DNA of 12,745 bases from positions 1 through 12,745 of the forward strand of contig JAHLWJ010000119.1 of assembly GCA_019057975.1 (NCBI GenBank), written 5' to 3'. The notes beneath the pieces were generated by a model. That model was not told the origin of the DNA. It made no database searches and saw only the letters and a list, made by a program, of their open reading frames with translations. Both the position numbers and the translations under genes were made by a program. Below, in pieces: positions 1 to 7,502 of this stretch (within the stretch, counting starts at the first letter, position 1; every line of letters starts with the position of its first letter). The DNA is from Promethearchaeota archaeon (GTDB lineage: Archaea; Asgardarchaeota; Lokiarchaeia; Sigynarchaeales; SOKP01).

Positions 1-2973
1 TTTCTTATATTCTGTATCCTCTTTCGAAAGAATTAAATATCTAACATTTCTTTCTTTCAAATATTCAAATATTTTTAAATAATCAAACAAACAATATTCA
101 ATTTTAAAATCTGGATTCCAATTAGCTTTTAAGTCGTCTACCAATACTCTGTAATCAAAATGAGGTAACGAAGTTCCCATAGATAAAAATCCAATATTAG
201 ATACATTATTTACGAAAGCGTATTCACCAAAGACAGATTGATTTATTACTACTTTCCAATGATATTGATTTAATCCAGAATAATTTCTATCCGTACATTC
301 AAAATCAAATTTCATTTTATACCAAACATTATTGGTAATCTCTGATATTTTTATAGAAGTACTACCGTTAAAATAATAAAACCCTCCATTTTCTATTTTT
401 AAAGAAAAACCAAGGACACTCTCATATGAAGAAAAATTTAACCAAACACTTTTACTCTTATTGGATGTTTGTATATAAAAATCAATAGTGCCATTATTTT
501 GATAAGAAAAAAATTTGAAATGAACCTCAGCTCTTCCGTTAGGATTTTGATCTACAAACTCTAACACATTTTTATGATTAAATATTTCTTCAATCAATTT
601 TATAGAGCAATTGGAGGATGTTTTTGATATTACATCTGGACACTCCCAATATTGCAAGCCATGCTCCATTTCGGAATGGAGTCGATATGTATCTCGTCGA
701 GTAATATCTTTTATGCGTCCTACTAAAACTTTTCGGTCACATAAGAATTTCGAATCTCGGGGGGTATTTTGAGAAACCCAATTAATAATATGAGCTTCTT
801 CATCGTTTAAAATGCCCTCATAATTATACAATTTTACACCCGCGATTATTGTGTTAGAAAATGAGAAGAACACTATTATCGATATTAAAATCAAGGTTGG
901 AAATGATTTTAAAACTTTATAAGGATTTTTAAAATTCCGAGAATTATAATAATTTATTATTTTAATTAATCCAGTTGATGCAAAAATAGAGAGAGGGATA
1001 ATAGTATAATGCCATATTCTATTAAACCAATATGTTATCAAAAAGAAATCATATTTAGGTGTTGTATATAGATTTATAAAAGAATGCTTAACATAATAGT
1101 AGAAAATTAAACTGAAAGAAACTCCCATTAAGAGTAAAAGCCAACTAAATAATATATAGAACAATTTTCTCCTTTTTTTATAACAAAAATACATCATAAA
1201 AATCCCAAAAATGCCTATAAAACCTAAATTATAAAAGAAAACATGGAGAATAAATGTGAAATTACTCAATCCTCTAATAGTCCTTATTAAATTAAGAATT
1301 ATTTCCAAAATTAAGAAGCCCAAGAAGATTAGAGAAATCAGAAAAAAATTAAATTTTGCATTAGTTCTAAATTTCTTTTTTTTTCTTACTACTGAGCTAC
1401 TAAATTTTAATCTAATTTTATAAAATAAAAAGTTGAGAAAAAGAAATCCAATTAAGAGTGAATAACATAAACAAGAATTAATAAATAATCTAGTTTCAAA
1501 ATTTAAATCTGAAAGATACATAGATTCGTTAAGAAAAAAAAAAAAATGGGATAAGATTGCCCAACTGAAGATATTTTTTGCTAATATATCAAAAAAAATA
1601 AAAAAAATTGTTAGGAATGAAATAAAAATAAGATAGGTTTTAAGAAAATGGAAATCTCGACTATTAAATACTAAAAGGATAAGAATTAATAATAGAGCGG
1701 GTATTACAGGGAGATAATATATCATTAAACTTTGAATTAAAAAAAAAGCTGCTAATACGATTAAGAGTAAATTTTCAATTTTTTGCTTTAAATTCATATC
1801 GTAGATATCATTTCTTTTTTTAATTAAGATAAGGAAAAGAGCTATAGAAACTGTAAATAATATAATAGCAAAACTTTTATATCGAAATACAAAAAATGCA
1901 TCGTAAGTGAAAAGAGAGATAAAATCTTCTTCGATTTGTGGATTAATAAAATAAAATAAGTATGAAAATGTAACAGCAAAAATAGCTGATAGAATGGCAT
2001 AAATCTTTTTGAAGTCAATTAATAATGATCTCAATAATAAATATAGAGACGCAATTGACAAATATATGAAAGGAAATAACATCACACTTATATTAACTGC
2101 AGGAATTCCACTTAATGTACTAATACTATATGTAATATAGCCCCAATATGTTGTATAACTATAAAAATAATCCCCTAGTTGTGTATCTTGGCGTCCGACA
2201 AAATCAGAGAAATTCATTATTCTATAGAAATCAGAATCATAAAGATATTTCGCATTCAAATGAATGTTAATTGTAATAATTATTATGCTAATTGCTAAAA
2301 ATAATATCAAGAGGGAGCTTCTTGACAAAATTACTTTTGTGTTATTAAGAAAGATTTTTTTTTTTCGATATATCTGAAGAGTTAGGCTCAAGCTGTATGA
2401 AATTAGGATGAATAAAAATAACATTATAGAAAAATAACTTCTCTGTAGTCCAAGTTGATCAAAGATTAAAGTTAGACTTCCAAGCACACCAAATGATATT
2501 AATGGATAAAAAACTAATTTAACTAAAATAGGGTCAACACCAAACCTTTGGTGAATCGTATTATTAGGAAAAACTATTTTAAAAATACATGATCCTAAAG
2601 TAATACTACATCCAATTAAAAATACAATCGCCCTAAATAAATTAAGAAGGGAAATTCGACTCCATTCAATGATCATTTCAGAATTTGGAACTGGAGGAAT
2701 AAAAAATGTTATAACCATTAATATTATTAATATGAAATTTATTAAATCCTCATTTATGATTCTAAGGTTTAACGAAATTCCTGTGTATTCAAATCTTTTC
2801 ATGTTTATAAAAAAGTAGAATACTCCAATTATAAAAAGGGCGAAACCTATCATTGATAAAATTGGAACCTCATAATTGAATGGAGACAATATAACATTTA
2901 TGAGAAAAAGAAAGTAGAGAATGATAAATGTAATTATAAAGGTAGGTATAAAGAATTTTTTATTTATCGTCAA
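1..2973 (-). CDS. Large multi-pass membrane protein, GT-C glycosyltransferase-like, with concanavalin-like ectodomain insert (C-terminus cut off)
   Basis: The minus-strand frame is open from the TAA at 2998-3000 to the left edge, so the gene is incomplete at its C-terminus; about 991 residues are visible. No ATG lies in the first 40 codons. I chose TTG at 2973-2971; another TTG lies at 2985-2983, and the first ATG (2853) would delete the first membrane segment. Residues 1-711 hold about sixteen hydrophobic segments. After roughly the seventh comes a polar loop with an acidic YDSD motif (D246, D248), reminiscent of the acidic first extracytoplasmic loop of GT-C enzymes. A late segment, RIWHYTIIPLSIFASTGL (652-669), also looks GT-C-like. 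Residues 712-991 are a soluble domain starting with HIINWVSQNTPRDSKFL (728-744). A beta-rich LamG/concanavalin-like stretch (~804-956) interrupts it, after which a typical GT-C tail motif, VRYLIL (977-982), resumes. The likely role is a surface glycosyltransferase or oligosaccharide transferase; donor and acceptor are unknown. Eight N-X-S/T sequons lie in residues 788-925. The gene is divergent from the lyase-fold gene. Confidence 0.75.
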   Translation of the reverse strand, partial: MTINKKFFIPTFIITFIILYFLFLINVILSPFNYEVPILSMIGFALFIIGVFYFFINMKRFEYTGISLNLRIINEDLINFILIILMVITFFIPPVPNSEMIIEWSRISLLNLFRAIVFLIGCSITLGSCIFKIVFPNNTIHQRFGVDPILVKLVFYPLISFGVLGSLTLIFDQLGLQRSYFSIMLFLFILISYSLSLTLQIYRKKKIFLNNTKVILSRSSLLILFLAISIIIITINIHLNAKYLYDSDFYRIMNFSDFVGRQDTQLGDYFYSYTTYWGYITYSISTLSGIPAVNISVMLFPFIYLSIASLYLLLRSLLIDFKKIYAILSAIFAVTFSYLFYFINPQIEEDFISLFTYDAFFVFRYKSFAIILFTVSIALFLILIKKRNDIYDMNLKQKIENLLLIVLAAFFLIQSLMIYYLPVIPALLLILILLVFNSRDFHFLKTYLIFISFLTIFFIFFDILAKNIFSWAILSHFFFFLNESMYLSDLNFETRLFINSCLCYSLLIGFLFLNFLFYKIRLKFSSSVVRKKKKFRTNAKFNFFLISLIFLGFLILEIILNLIRTIRGLSNFTFILHVFFYNLGFIGIFGIFMMYFCYKKRRKLFYILFSWLLLLMGVSFSLIFYYYVKHSFINLYTTPKYDFFLITYWFNRIWHYTIIPLSIFASTGLIKIINYYNSRNFKNPYKVLKSFPTLILISIIVFFSFSNTIIAGVKLYNYEGILNDEEAHIINWVSQNTPRDSKFLCDRKVLVGRIKDITRRDTYRLHSEMEHGLQYWECPDVISKTSSNCSIKLIEEIFNHKNVLEFVDQNPNGRAEVHFKFFSYQNNGTIDFYIQTSNKSKSVWLNFSSYESVLGFSLKIENGGFYYFNGSTSIKISEITNNVWYKMKFDFECTDRNYSGLNQYHWKVVINQSVFGEYAFVNNVSNIGFLSMGTSLPHFDYRVLVDDLKANWNPDFKIEYCLFDYLKIFEYLKERNVRYLILSKEDTEYKK
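1534..1546. repeat. A13 homopolymer inside the membrane-protein gene
   Basis: Thirteen consecutive A on the plus strand (T on the coding strand) encode four consecutive Phe within a membrane segment. The reading frame is open on both sides. The tract is long enough to be prone to replication slippage or sequencing error. Confidence 0.9.
2355..2365. repeat. T11 homopolymer inside the membrane-protein gene
   Basis: Eleven consecutive T on the plus strand encode a Lys-Lys-Lys loop (YRKKKIF) between membrane segments on the minus strand. The frame continues intact across the tract, as at the A13 tract in the same gene. Confidence 0.9.
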
Positions 2974-3000
2974 AAACCTTCTCAAACAACTTTTTTTTTA

Positions 3001-3149
3001 ATTAATCAAATCAATAAGATCTTTTTTTAATTATGAAAAGCTAAAAATCAATTAAAATTTAATCATATTAAATAAATTTAATAAATATAATGAAATTTAA
3101 TTGTTATTCGATCGATGATATTAGAAAAAACATTCCAGAGATTTAATTT
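3001..3149. promoter_or_regulatory. Divergent intergenic region with putative promoter for the lyase-fold gene
   Basis: This gap between two divergent genes is extremely AT-rich and encodes nothing I can recognise. A TATA-like stretch (ataaatataa, 3081-3090) lies about 60 bases before the ATG at 3150, a spacing similar to the clearer TATA box at 10109. A short palindrome, tcgatcga, sits at 3108-3115. No clear promoter element is visible for the minus-strand gene, and neither start has a good Shine-Dalgarno sequence. In such AT-rich DNA a TATA match is weak evidence. Confidence 0.3.
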
Positions 3150-5192
3150 ATGAATTTATTATCTAATTTTAAGCCTTTTAAAATATCTAAATTATTGAAA
3201 AAAATTAGGAGATTCATTCGTAATTTATTGATTAGAAAAAGCTTACAAAAAAAAAGAGAAATTCTTAGAAATTCAGCAATATCTAATAAGATTTTTAAAA
3301 AGATTTATAAAAATTCTAATATCGAGGGAATACAAAAAATATTTTTTGAAAATCATTTATTTGCATACTCAAATGAAAAAGAAAAAGAGTTTTTGATTAA
3401 AAAAATAAATGAATCTTGTTCTGATTTTTTAAGAGATTGTCTAAATTACGCTAATAATATTGTAAATAATGATTTCACGATATTTGAGAAAAAATATAGC
3501 GCAGATGATGAATTAGATTGGAATCATAGCTTTTTTACTAATTTTAGATGGAGTTTTATCAAATCTGAGAAAATCATGAAACATCCTTTAAATAAAAATG
3601 TGGATATAAAATATGTATGGGAATTGAATAGACATCAGTTTTTACCTTATTTAGGATTAGCTTACTATTATACAGGTGATGAAAAGTATGCCAAAGCGTT
3701 TAAATATCTTGTTTTGGATTGGATATCGAAAAATCCACCTCTTTATGGGATAAATTGGATATCTGGATTAGAAGTATCGCTTAGATTAACTTCTTGGTTA
3801 TTTTCACTCTTTTTCTTTAAATCTTCCAACGAAATTAATAATGTGGCGTTTTTTGAAAAAATTTTCAAATCACTTTTTCAACATGCTTATTTTTTAAAAA
3901 AATTTTATGAAAGAAAATCATTTAATCATACCGTCGGTGATTTATTTGGACTCTTCTTTTTTTCTAAAGTATTTGAAAAAATCAAAGTAATGAAAAAGTG
4001 GGAAAAGAAATCTTATAAATTATTATATAATGAAATTTTGAGACAAATTCAGTCCGATGGAACTCATATTGAGCAATCTATTAATTATCATAGGTTTGTC
4101 CTTGAGTTCTTCACCCTTTTCATTATCTTAAATGAAGAAAAACTAGACCGAAAGGCTAAAAAACATATAGAAAAAATGTATGATTTTTTAATCTTAATTA
4201 TTAAACCGGATGGCACTTACCCTTTAATCGGAGATAATGATGATGGAAAAGTGTTATTTTTAAATTGTATTAAGAATAATTCAGTTTTAGAATTATTAAA
4301 TTTAGGTTCAATTTTATTCAATAGAGGAGATTTGAAATTTATTTCAAAGAAACTTTCACTTTCATCGATTTTGTTGCTAGGTGAAAAGGGATTTAAACTA
4401 TATAAAAATCTACAAGAAAGAGAACCAGATAAAAGAATGAATTTTTTTCAAGATGCTGGTTTCTTTGTAATGAGAAATTCATGGGCAGTAAATTCGCATT
4501 ATTTATTTGTTGATTTTAGCGATTTTGGCCCCAATAATGCTTCCCACTCTCATAGTGATATAACTAATATTATTTTATGCTATAATGGAAAAAATATCAT
4601 TAATGATTCAGGAACATATTCGTATAATTTATCATGGGAAGATCGCAATTTGTATCGTAGTAGCCTTGCTCATAATCTTTTAACCGTTAATTTTAAAAAT
4701 CAAGCTAAAATTAAAAATTGGTTTGCTTGGGAAAATTTACCAAAAGTAAAAAGGTTAGTTCTAATCAATGGAGATAAGATAAAATTAGCATGTCTTCATG
4801 ATGGATACGTTAATTATTTTGTAGAACGGATAATTTTAACAAATAAAAATCTTTCTGAGATTTTAATAAAAGATAAATTATTACCCAATCCGAAAGGAGC
4901 AAAAGAAAAATTAGAGAATGTAAATATCTTTTTACATTTCGATAAAGAAGTAAAAATTAAGAAATTAAATGACTCTGTTGTTATAAACGATGAATTAAAA
5001 TTTCGTTTTCATTCAAAACATAAATTTAGTATTATTTTAGATCGTTCTTACTATTCACCCCATTATGGTTTGAGATTTGAAAGACCAATAATAAAAATTA
5101 ATTTTAAAGTCAATAATAACAATTTGGATAAACTAGAGCTCATCACAAAAATCACAGCAATAGATAACAAAAAAACCAACATATCAAAGTAA
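3150..5192 (+). CDS. Heparinase II/III (alginate-lyase-like) family protein without signal peptide
   Basis: This 680-residue protein has the two-part build of polysaccharide lyases of the heparinase II/III type. An N-terminal helical toroid (~90-400) carries WELNRHQFL (157-165) and GLEVSLRLTSW (206-216). A C-terminal beta-sandwich (~430-670) carries the signature ASHSHSDITN (464-473) and SSLAHNLLTVN (504-514). Candidate catalytic residues, in the family order, are N259/H260 (FNHTVGD), Y313 (INYHR), H466 or H468, and H508. Family members cleave uronate-containing polysaccharides by beta-elimination. The same fold also occurs in dermatan-sulfate epimerase, so uronate C5-epimerisation is an alternative. 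The N-terminus is strongly basic (about ten Lys/Arg in the first 30 residues) with no hydrophobic core, so I predict a cytoplasmic or membrane-surface protein rather than a secreted one. The ATG has no clear ribosome binding site. The gene heads a plus-strand block with the bi-domain oxidoreductase, an association also common in bacterial polysaccharide loci. Substrate unknown. Confidence 0.87.
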   Translation: MNLLSNFKPFKISKLLKKIRRFIRNLLIRKSLQKKREILRNSAISNKIFKKIYKNSNIEGIQKIFFENHLFAYSNEKEKEFLIKKINESCSDFLRDCLNYANNIVNNDFTIFEKKYSADDELDWNHSFFTNFRWSFIKSEKIMKHPLNKNVDIKYVWELNRHQFLPYLGLAYYYTGDEKYAKAFKYLVLDWISKNPPLYGINWISGLEVSLRLTSWLFSLFFFKSSNEINNVAFFEKIFKSLFQHAYFLKKFYERKSFNHTVGDLFGLFFFSKVFEKIKVMKKWEKKSYKLLYNEILRQIQSDGTHIEQSINYHRFVLEFFTLFIILNEEKLDRKAKKHIEKMYDFLILIIKPDGTYPLIGDNDDGKVLFLNCIKNNSVLELLNLGSILFNRGDLKFISKKLSLSSILLLGEKGFKLYKNLQEREPDKRMNFFQDAGFFVMRNSWAVNSHYLFVDFSDFGPNNASHSHSDITNIILCYNGKNIINDSGTYSYNLSWEDRNLYRSSLAHNLLTVNFKNQAKIKNWFAWENLPKVKRLVLINGDKIKLACLHDGYVNYFVERIILTNKNLSEILIKDKLLPNPKGAKEKLENVNIFLHFDKEVKIKKLNDSVVINDELKFRFHSKHKFSIILDRSYYSPHYGLRFERPIIKINFKVNNNNLDKLELITKITAIDNKKTNISK

Positions 5193-5306
5193 TAGATTAT
5201 AATGTACCAATAAGAATTAATGAAAAGAAAATAAATCTAAATTTAGATACTTTTTATCAAAAAATCTTTATCGTAAAGAGTTAAAAAAACAAACTCGGGA
5301 ATTACA
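5193..5306. other. Intergenic gap with 14-base palindrome
   Basis: This 114-base gap separates the lyase-fold gene from the oxidoreductase gene and has no reading frame of note. It contains a perfect palindrome, atctaaatttagat (5235-5248), about 60 bases before the GTG start. A small possible hairpin (cttta-tcg-taaag) lies at 5266-5278. The gap is large enough for an internal promoter, so one transcript for all three genes is not certain. No terminator is evident. Confidence 0.35.
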
Positions 5307-7502
5307 GTGAAAAAATTATATATAAATAAAATAGGTCAAATAATTCTTAAAACTGAGAAAATCCCAGAAATTGAATTTGAAGGATCAATAGTTAAAACTT
5401 GTTATGCCTTAATAAGTGCTGGCACGGAATTATCTACAATAAAGAGAAGAAGATTTAAAAGTCAATCTTTCCTAAAACAAATCCTAAAATCTCAACATTT
5501 TCGAGAAAGAGTCTTAGAATTTTTGGTTAAAGCTTCTTTCAAAGAAATCTTTAACAAAATAAGAAATTATGTCTTACCAAAAAAGCCAAAAAAAAACTTT
5601 ACATCCCCAGTTCAAAAATTAGCTCCTACGGGGTATAGTTGTTCAGGCATAATTCAAAAAACTAATATTAATGGATATCATCAGAATGATCGAATTGCAT
5701 GTGCGGGATCTAATCATGCTGAAATAATCTTTGCACCAAAGAACCTATCTTGTAAAATCCCAGATAATGTATCGTTACAAGAAGCGGCATTTACTACTTT
5801 AGGCTCAATTGCATTGCATAGTATTCATAGAGCCGATTTAAAGCCTGGCGAGTACATAGGTATTATTGGAACTGGGTTAATAGGCTTGATTGTTCTCCAA
5901 TTAGCAAAAATTTCTACAACTAAAGTATTTGCTATTGACTTAATCAATAAAAGATTGAATATTGCGAAGTCATTAGGAGCAGATACCATTTTGAATCCTA
6001 AAATCCATCAAATTAATGTTGTTGTTGTTAACAAAACAGAAGGAAAGGGGTTAGATACAATCATCATATGTGCTGGTTCAGCGAGCTCAAAACCTTTAGA
6101 GATGGCAGTTGATTTAATAAGAAAAAGCGGAAAAATTGTAATTTTAGGAGATATACCAATAAAGATAAACCGTCGATCCCTTTATCATAAAGAAGCAGAT
6201 ATATTGATCTCAAGATCATATGGACCTGGAAGATATGATTCTAACTATGAATTATATGGTTATGATTATCCTGCGAATTATATTCCATGGACAGTAAAAA
6301 GGAATATGGAATTCTTTTTGAAATTAATTTCAGAAGGAAAAATAAATGTTAAAGCACTCATTTCTGATATTATTCCTTATGAAAAGTCAAACTTAGCTTA
6401 TCAAAAATTAATAGAAAATCCATCAAATTCTTTAGGCGTATTGATAAATTTTACCAACGGAGATAGTTTGTTAGAAAAAGCAGTTCCTAAACAATCATTA
6501 CCTCTAACAAGCAAGAAATTAACGATAGGATTGATAGGTTGTGGATCATTTGCTCAATCTACACACATTCCTCATCTTATTACAAATCCAAATTGTAAAA
6601 TTAAAGCAATTTGTACTCAACATAAAACAACAGCAGAAATATGTATGAAAAGATATAATCCAACATATGTGACTACTAATTATAGAAAGATTCTTAAAGA
6701 TCCTGAAATCAATACAGTTTTCATTTATACTCGTCATAATTCACATGCTAAATTCACAAAAGAAGCAATAAATGCAAATAAAAATGTTTTTGTTGAAAAA
6801 CCAATGGGGCTTACTATGGATGAATGTCTAGATGTTTATAGTTTAGTAAAAAATTCTCAATGTAATTATATCATAGGTTTTAATAGAAGATTTAGCCCAT
6901 TCATTAAAATTACAAAAGAGCTTTTAAATAAACGGACGAATCCTATAATTATTCATTATCGCATAGCGAGTAATTATCGCCCAGAAGATCATTGGTTATT
7001 TGACCCAAAAATAGGAGGAGGGCCATTAATTGGAGAGTTTTGTCACTTTACAGATTTAATACTCTATTTAATTAACTCTAAACCCGTTGAGTTATTTGCT
7101 AATGGTGGTGAATTAAGTCATATTAATACTAAAACCTTCGATAGTTGTAATGTAACTATCAAATTCAAAAATAATTCAATTGCTAATATTATTTATACTG
7201 ATTTGAGTGGACCAAAGATACCAAAAGAAAGAATTGAAATTTTTTCAGGAGACTCTGCGATTATTATCGATGATTTTAAAAAAATGGAGACCTCCGGTTT
7301 TAATATTGGAAATAGAGAATTATATTTACAAAATAAAGGTCATAAAGCAGAAATAAATAATATTATCAATTCACATTTAAACCTTGAATCATCAATAATT
7401 AATGTTAATGATGCATTGAGAGCAATGGATTTATGTTTTAAGACCATTGAGTCTATTGAGTCAGGAAAAATCGTCAAATTAAATGGTGATTTATATATTT
7501 AA
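5307..7502 (+). CDS. Bi-domain oxidoreductase: medium-chain dehydrogenase fused to Gfo/Idh/MocA dehydrogenase
   Basis: Residues 1-~385 form a medium-chain (zinc-type) dehydrogenase domain. It has YALISAGTE (33-41), GYSCSG (109-114), NAD-binding GTGLIG (188-193) and an acidic D211 after the second strand, which suggests NAD(H). The usual zinc ligands (catalytic Cys and GHE, structural four-Cys loop) are not evident. Residues ~405-731 form a Gfo/Idh/MocA domain with a second nucleotide motif GLIGCGSFAQ (408-417), the EKP signature (497-499), and GGGPLIGEFCHFTD (570-583) with H580 as the probable catalytic base. The length of 731 matches the widespread bi-domain oxidoreductases of O-antigen and exopolysaccharide loci, whose chemistry is, to my knowledge, unresolved. 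Two dehydrogenase sites in one chain would allow oxidation and re-reduction of a sugar, a net epimerisation (inference). The start is GTG; the upstream cggga is a weak ribosome binding site, but the N-terminus matches the family. The end overlaps the next gene by 20 bases. Confidence 0.92.
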   Translation: MKKLYINKIGQIILKTEKIPEIEFEGSIVKTCYALISAGTELSTIKRRRFKSQSFLKQILKSQHFRERVLEFLVKASFKEIFNKIRNYVLPKKPKKNFTSPVQKLAPTGYSCSGIIQKTNINGYHQNDRIACAGSNHAEIIFAPKNLSCKIPDNVSLQEAAFTTLGSIALHSIHRADLKPGEYIGIIGTGLIGLIVLQLAKISTTKVFAIDLINKRLNIAKSLGADTILNPKIHQINVVVVNKTEGKGLDTIIICAGSASSKPLEMAVDLIRKSGKIVILGDIPIKINRRSLYHKEADILISRSYGPGRYDSNYELYGYDYPANYIPWTVKRNMEFFLKLISEGKINVKALISDIIPYEKSNLAYQKLIENPSNSLGVLINFTNGDSLLEKAVPKQSLPLTSKKLTIGLIGCGSFAQSTHIPHLITNPNCKIKAICTQHKTTAEICMKRYNPTYVTTNYRKILKDPEINTVFIYTRHNSHAKFTKEAINANKNVFVEKPMGLTMDECLDVYSLVKNSQCNYIIGFNRRFSPFIKITKELLNKRTNPIIIHYRIASNYRPEDHWLFDPKIGGGPLIGEFCHFTDLILYLINSKPVELFANGGELSHINTKTFDSCNVTIKFKNNSIANIIYTDLSGPKIPKERIEIFSGDSAIIIDDFKKMETSGFNIGNRELYLQNKGHKAEINNIINSHLNLESSIINVNDALRAMDLCFKTIESIESGKIVKLNGDLYI

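Noticed and set aside
3000..3149. A possible small gene between the two divergent genes
   Set aside because: Stops occur frequently in all frames of this very AT-rich gap, and no plausible start with coding-like composition was found.
6546..6737. 63-codon minus-strand open frame
   Set aside because: It lies wholly inside the well-supported bi-domain oxidoreductase gene, has no recognisable features, and is best explained as an antisense shadow.
7446..7465. Short direct repeat (attgagtc, twice)
   Set aside because: It is only two partial copies encoding Ile-Glu-Ser twice within the C-terminal helix of the oxidoreductase; likely chance.
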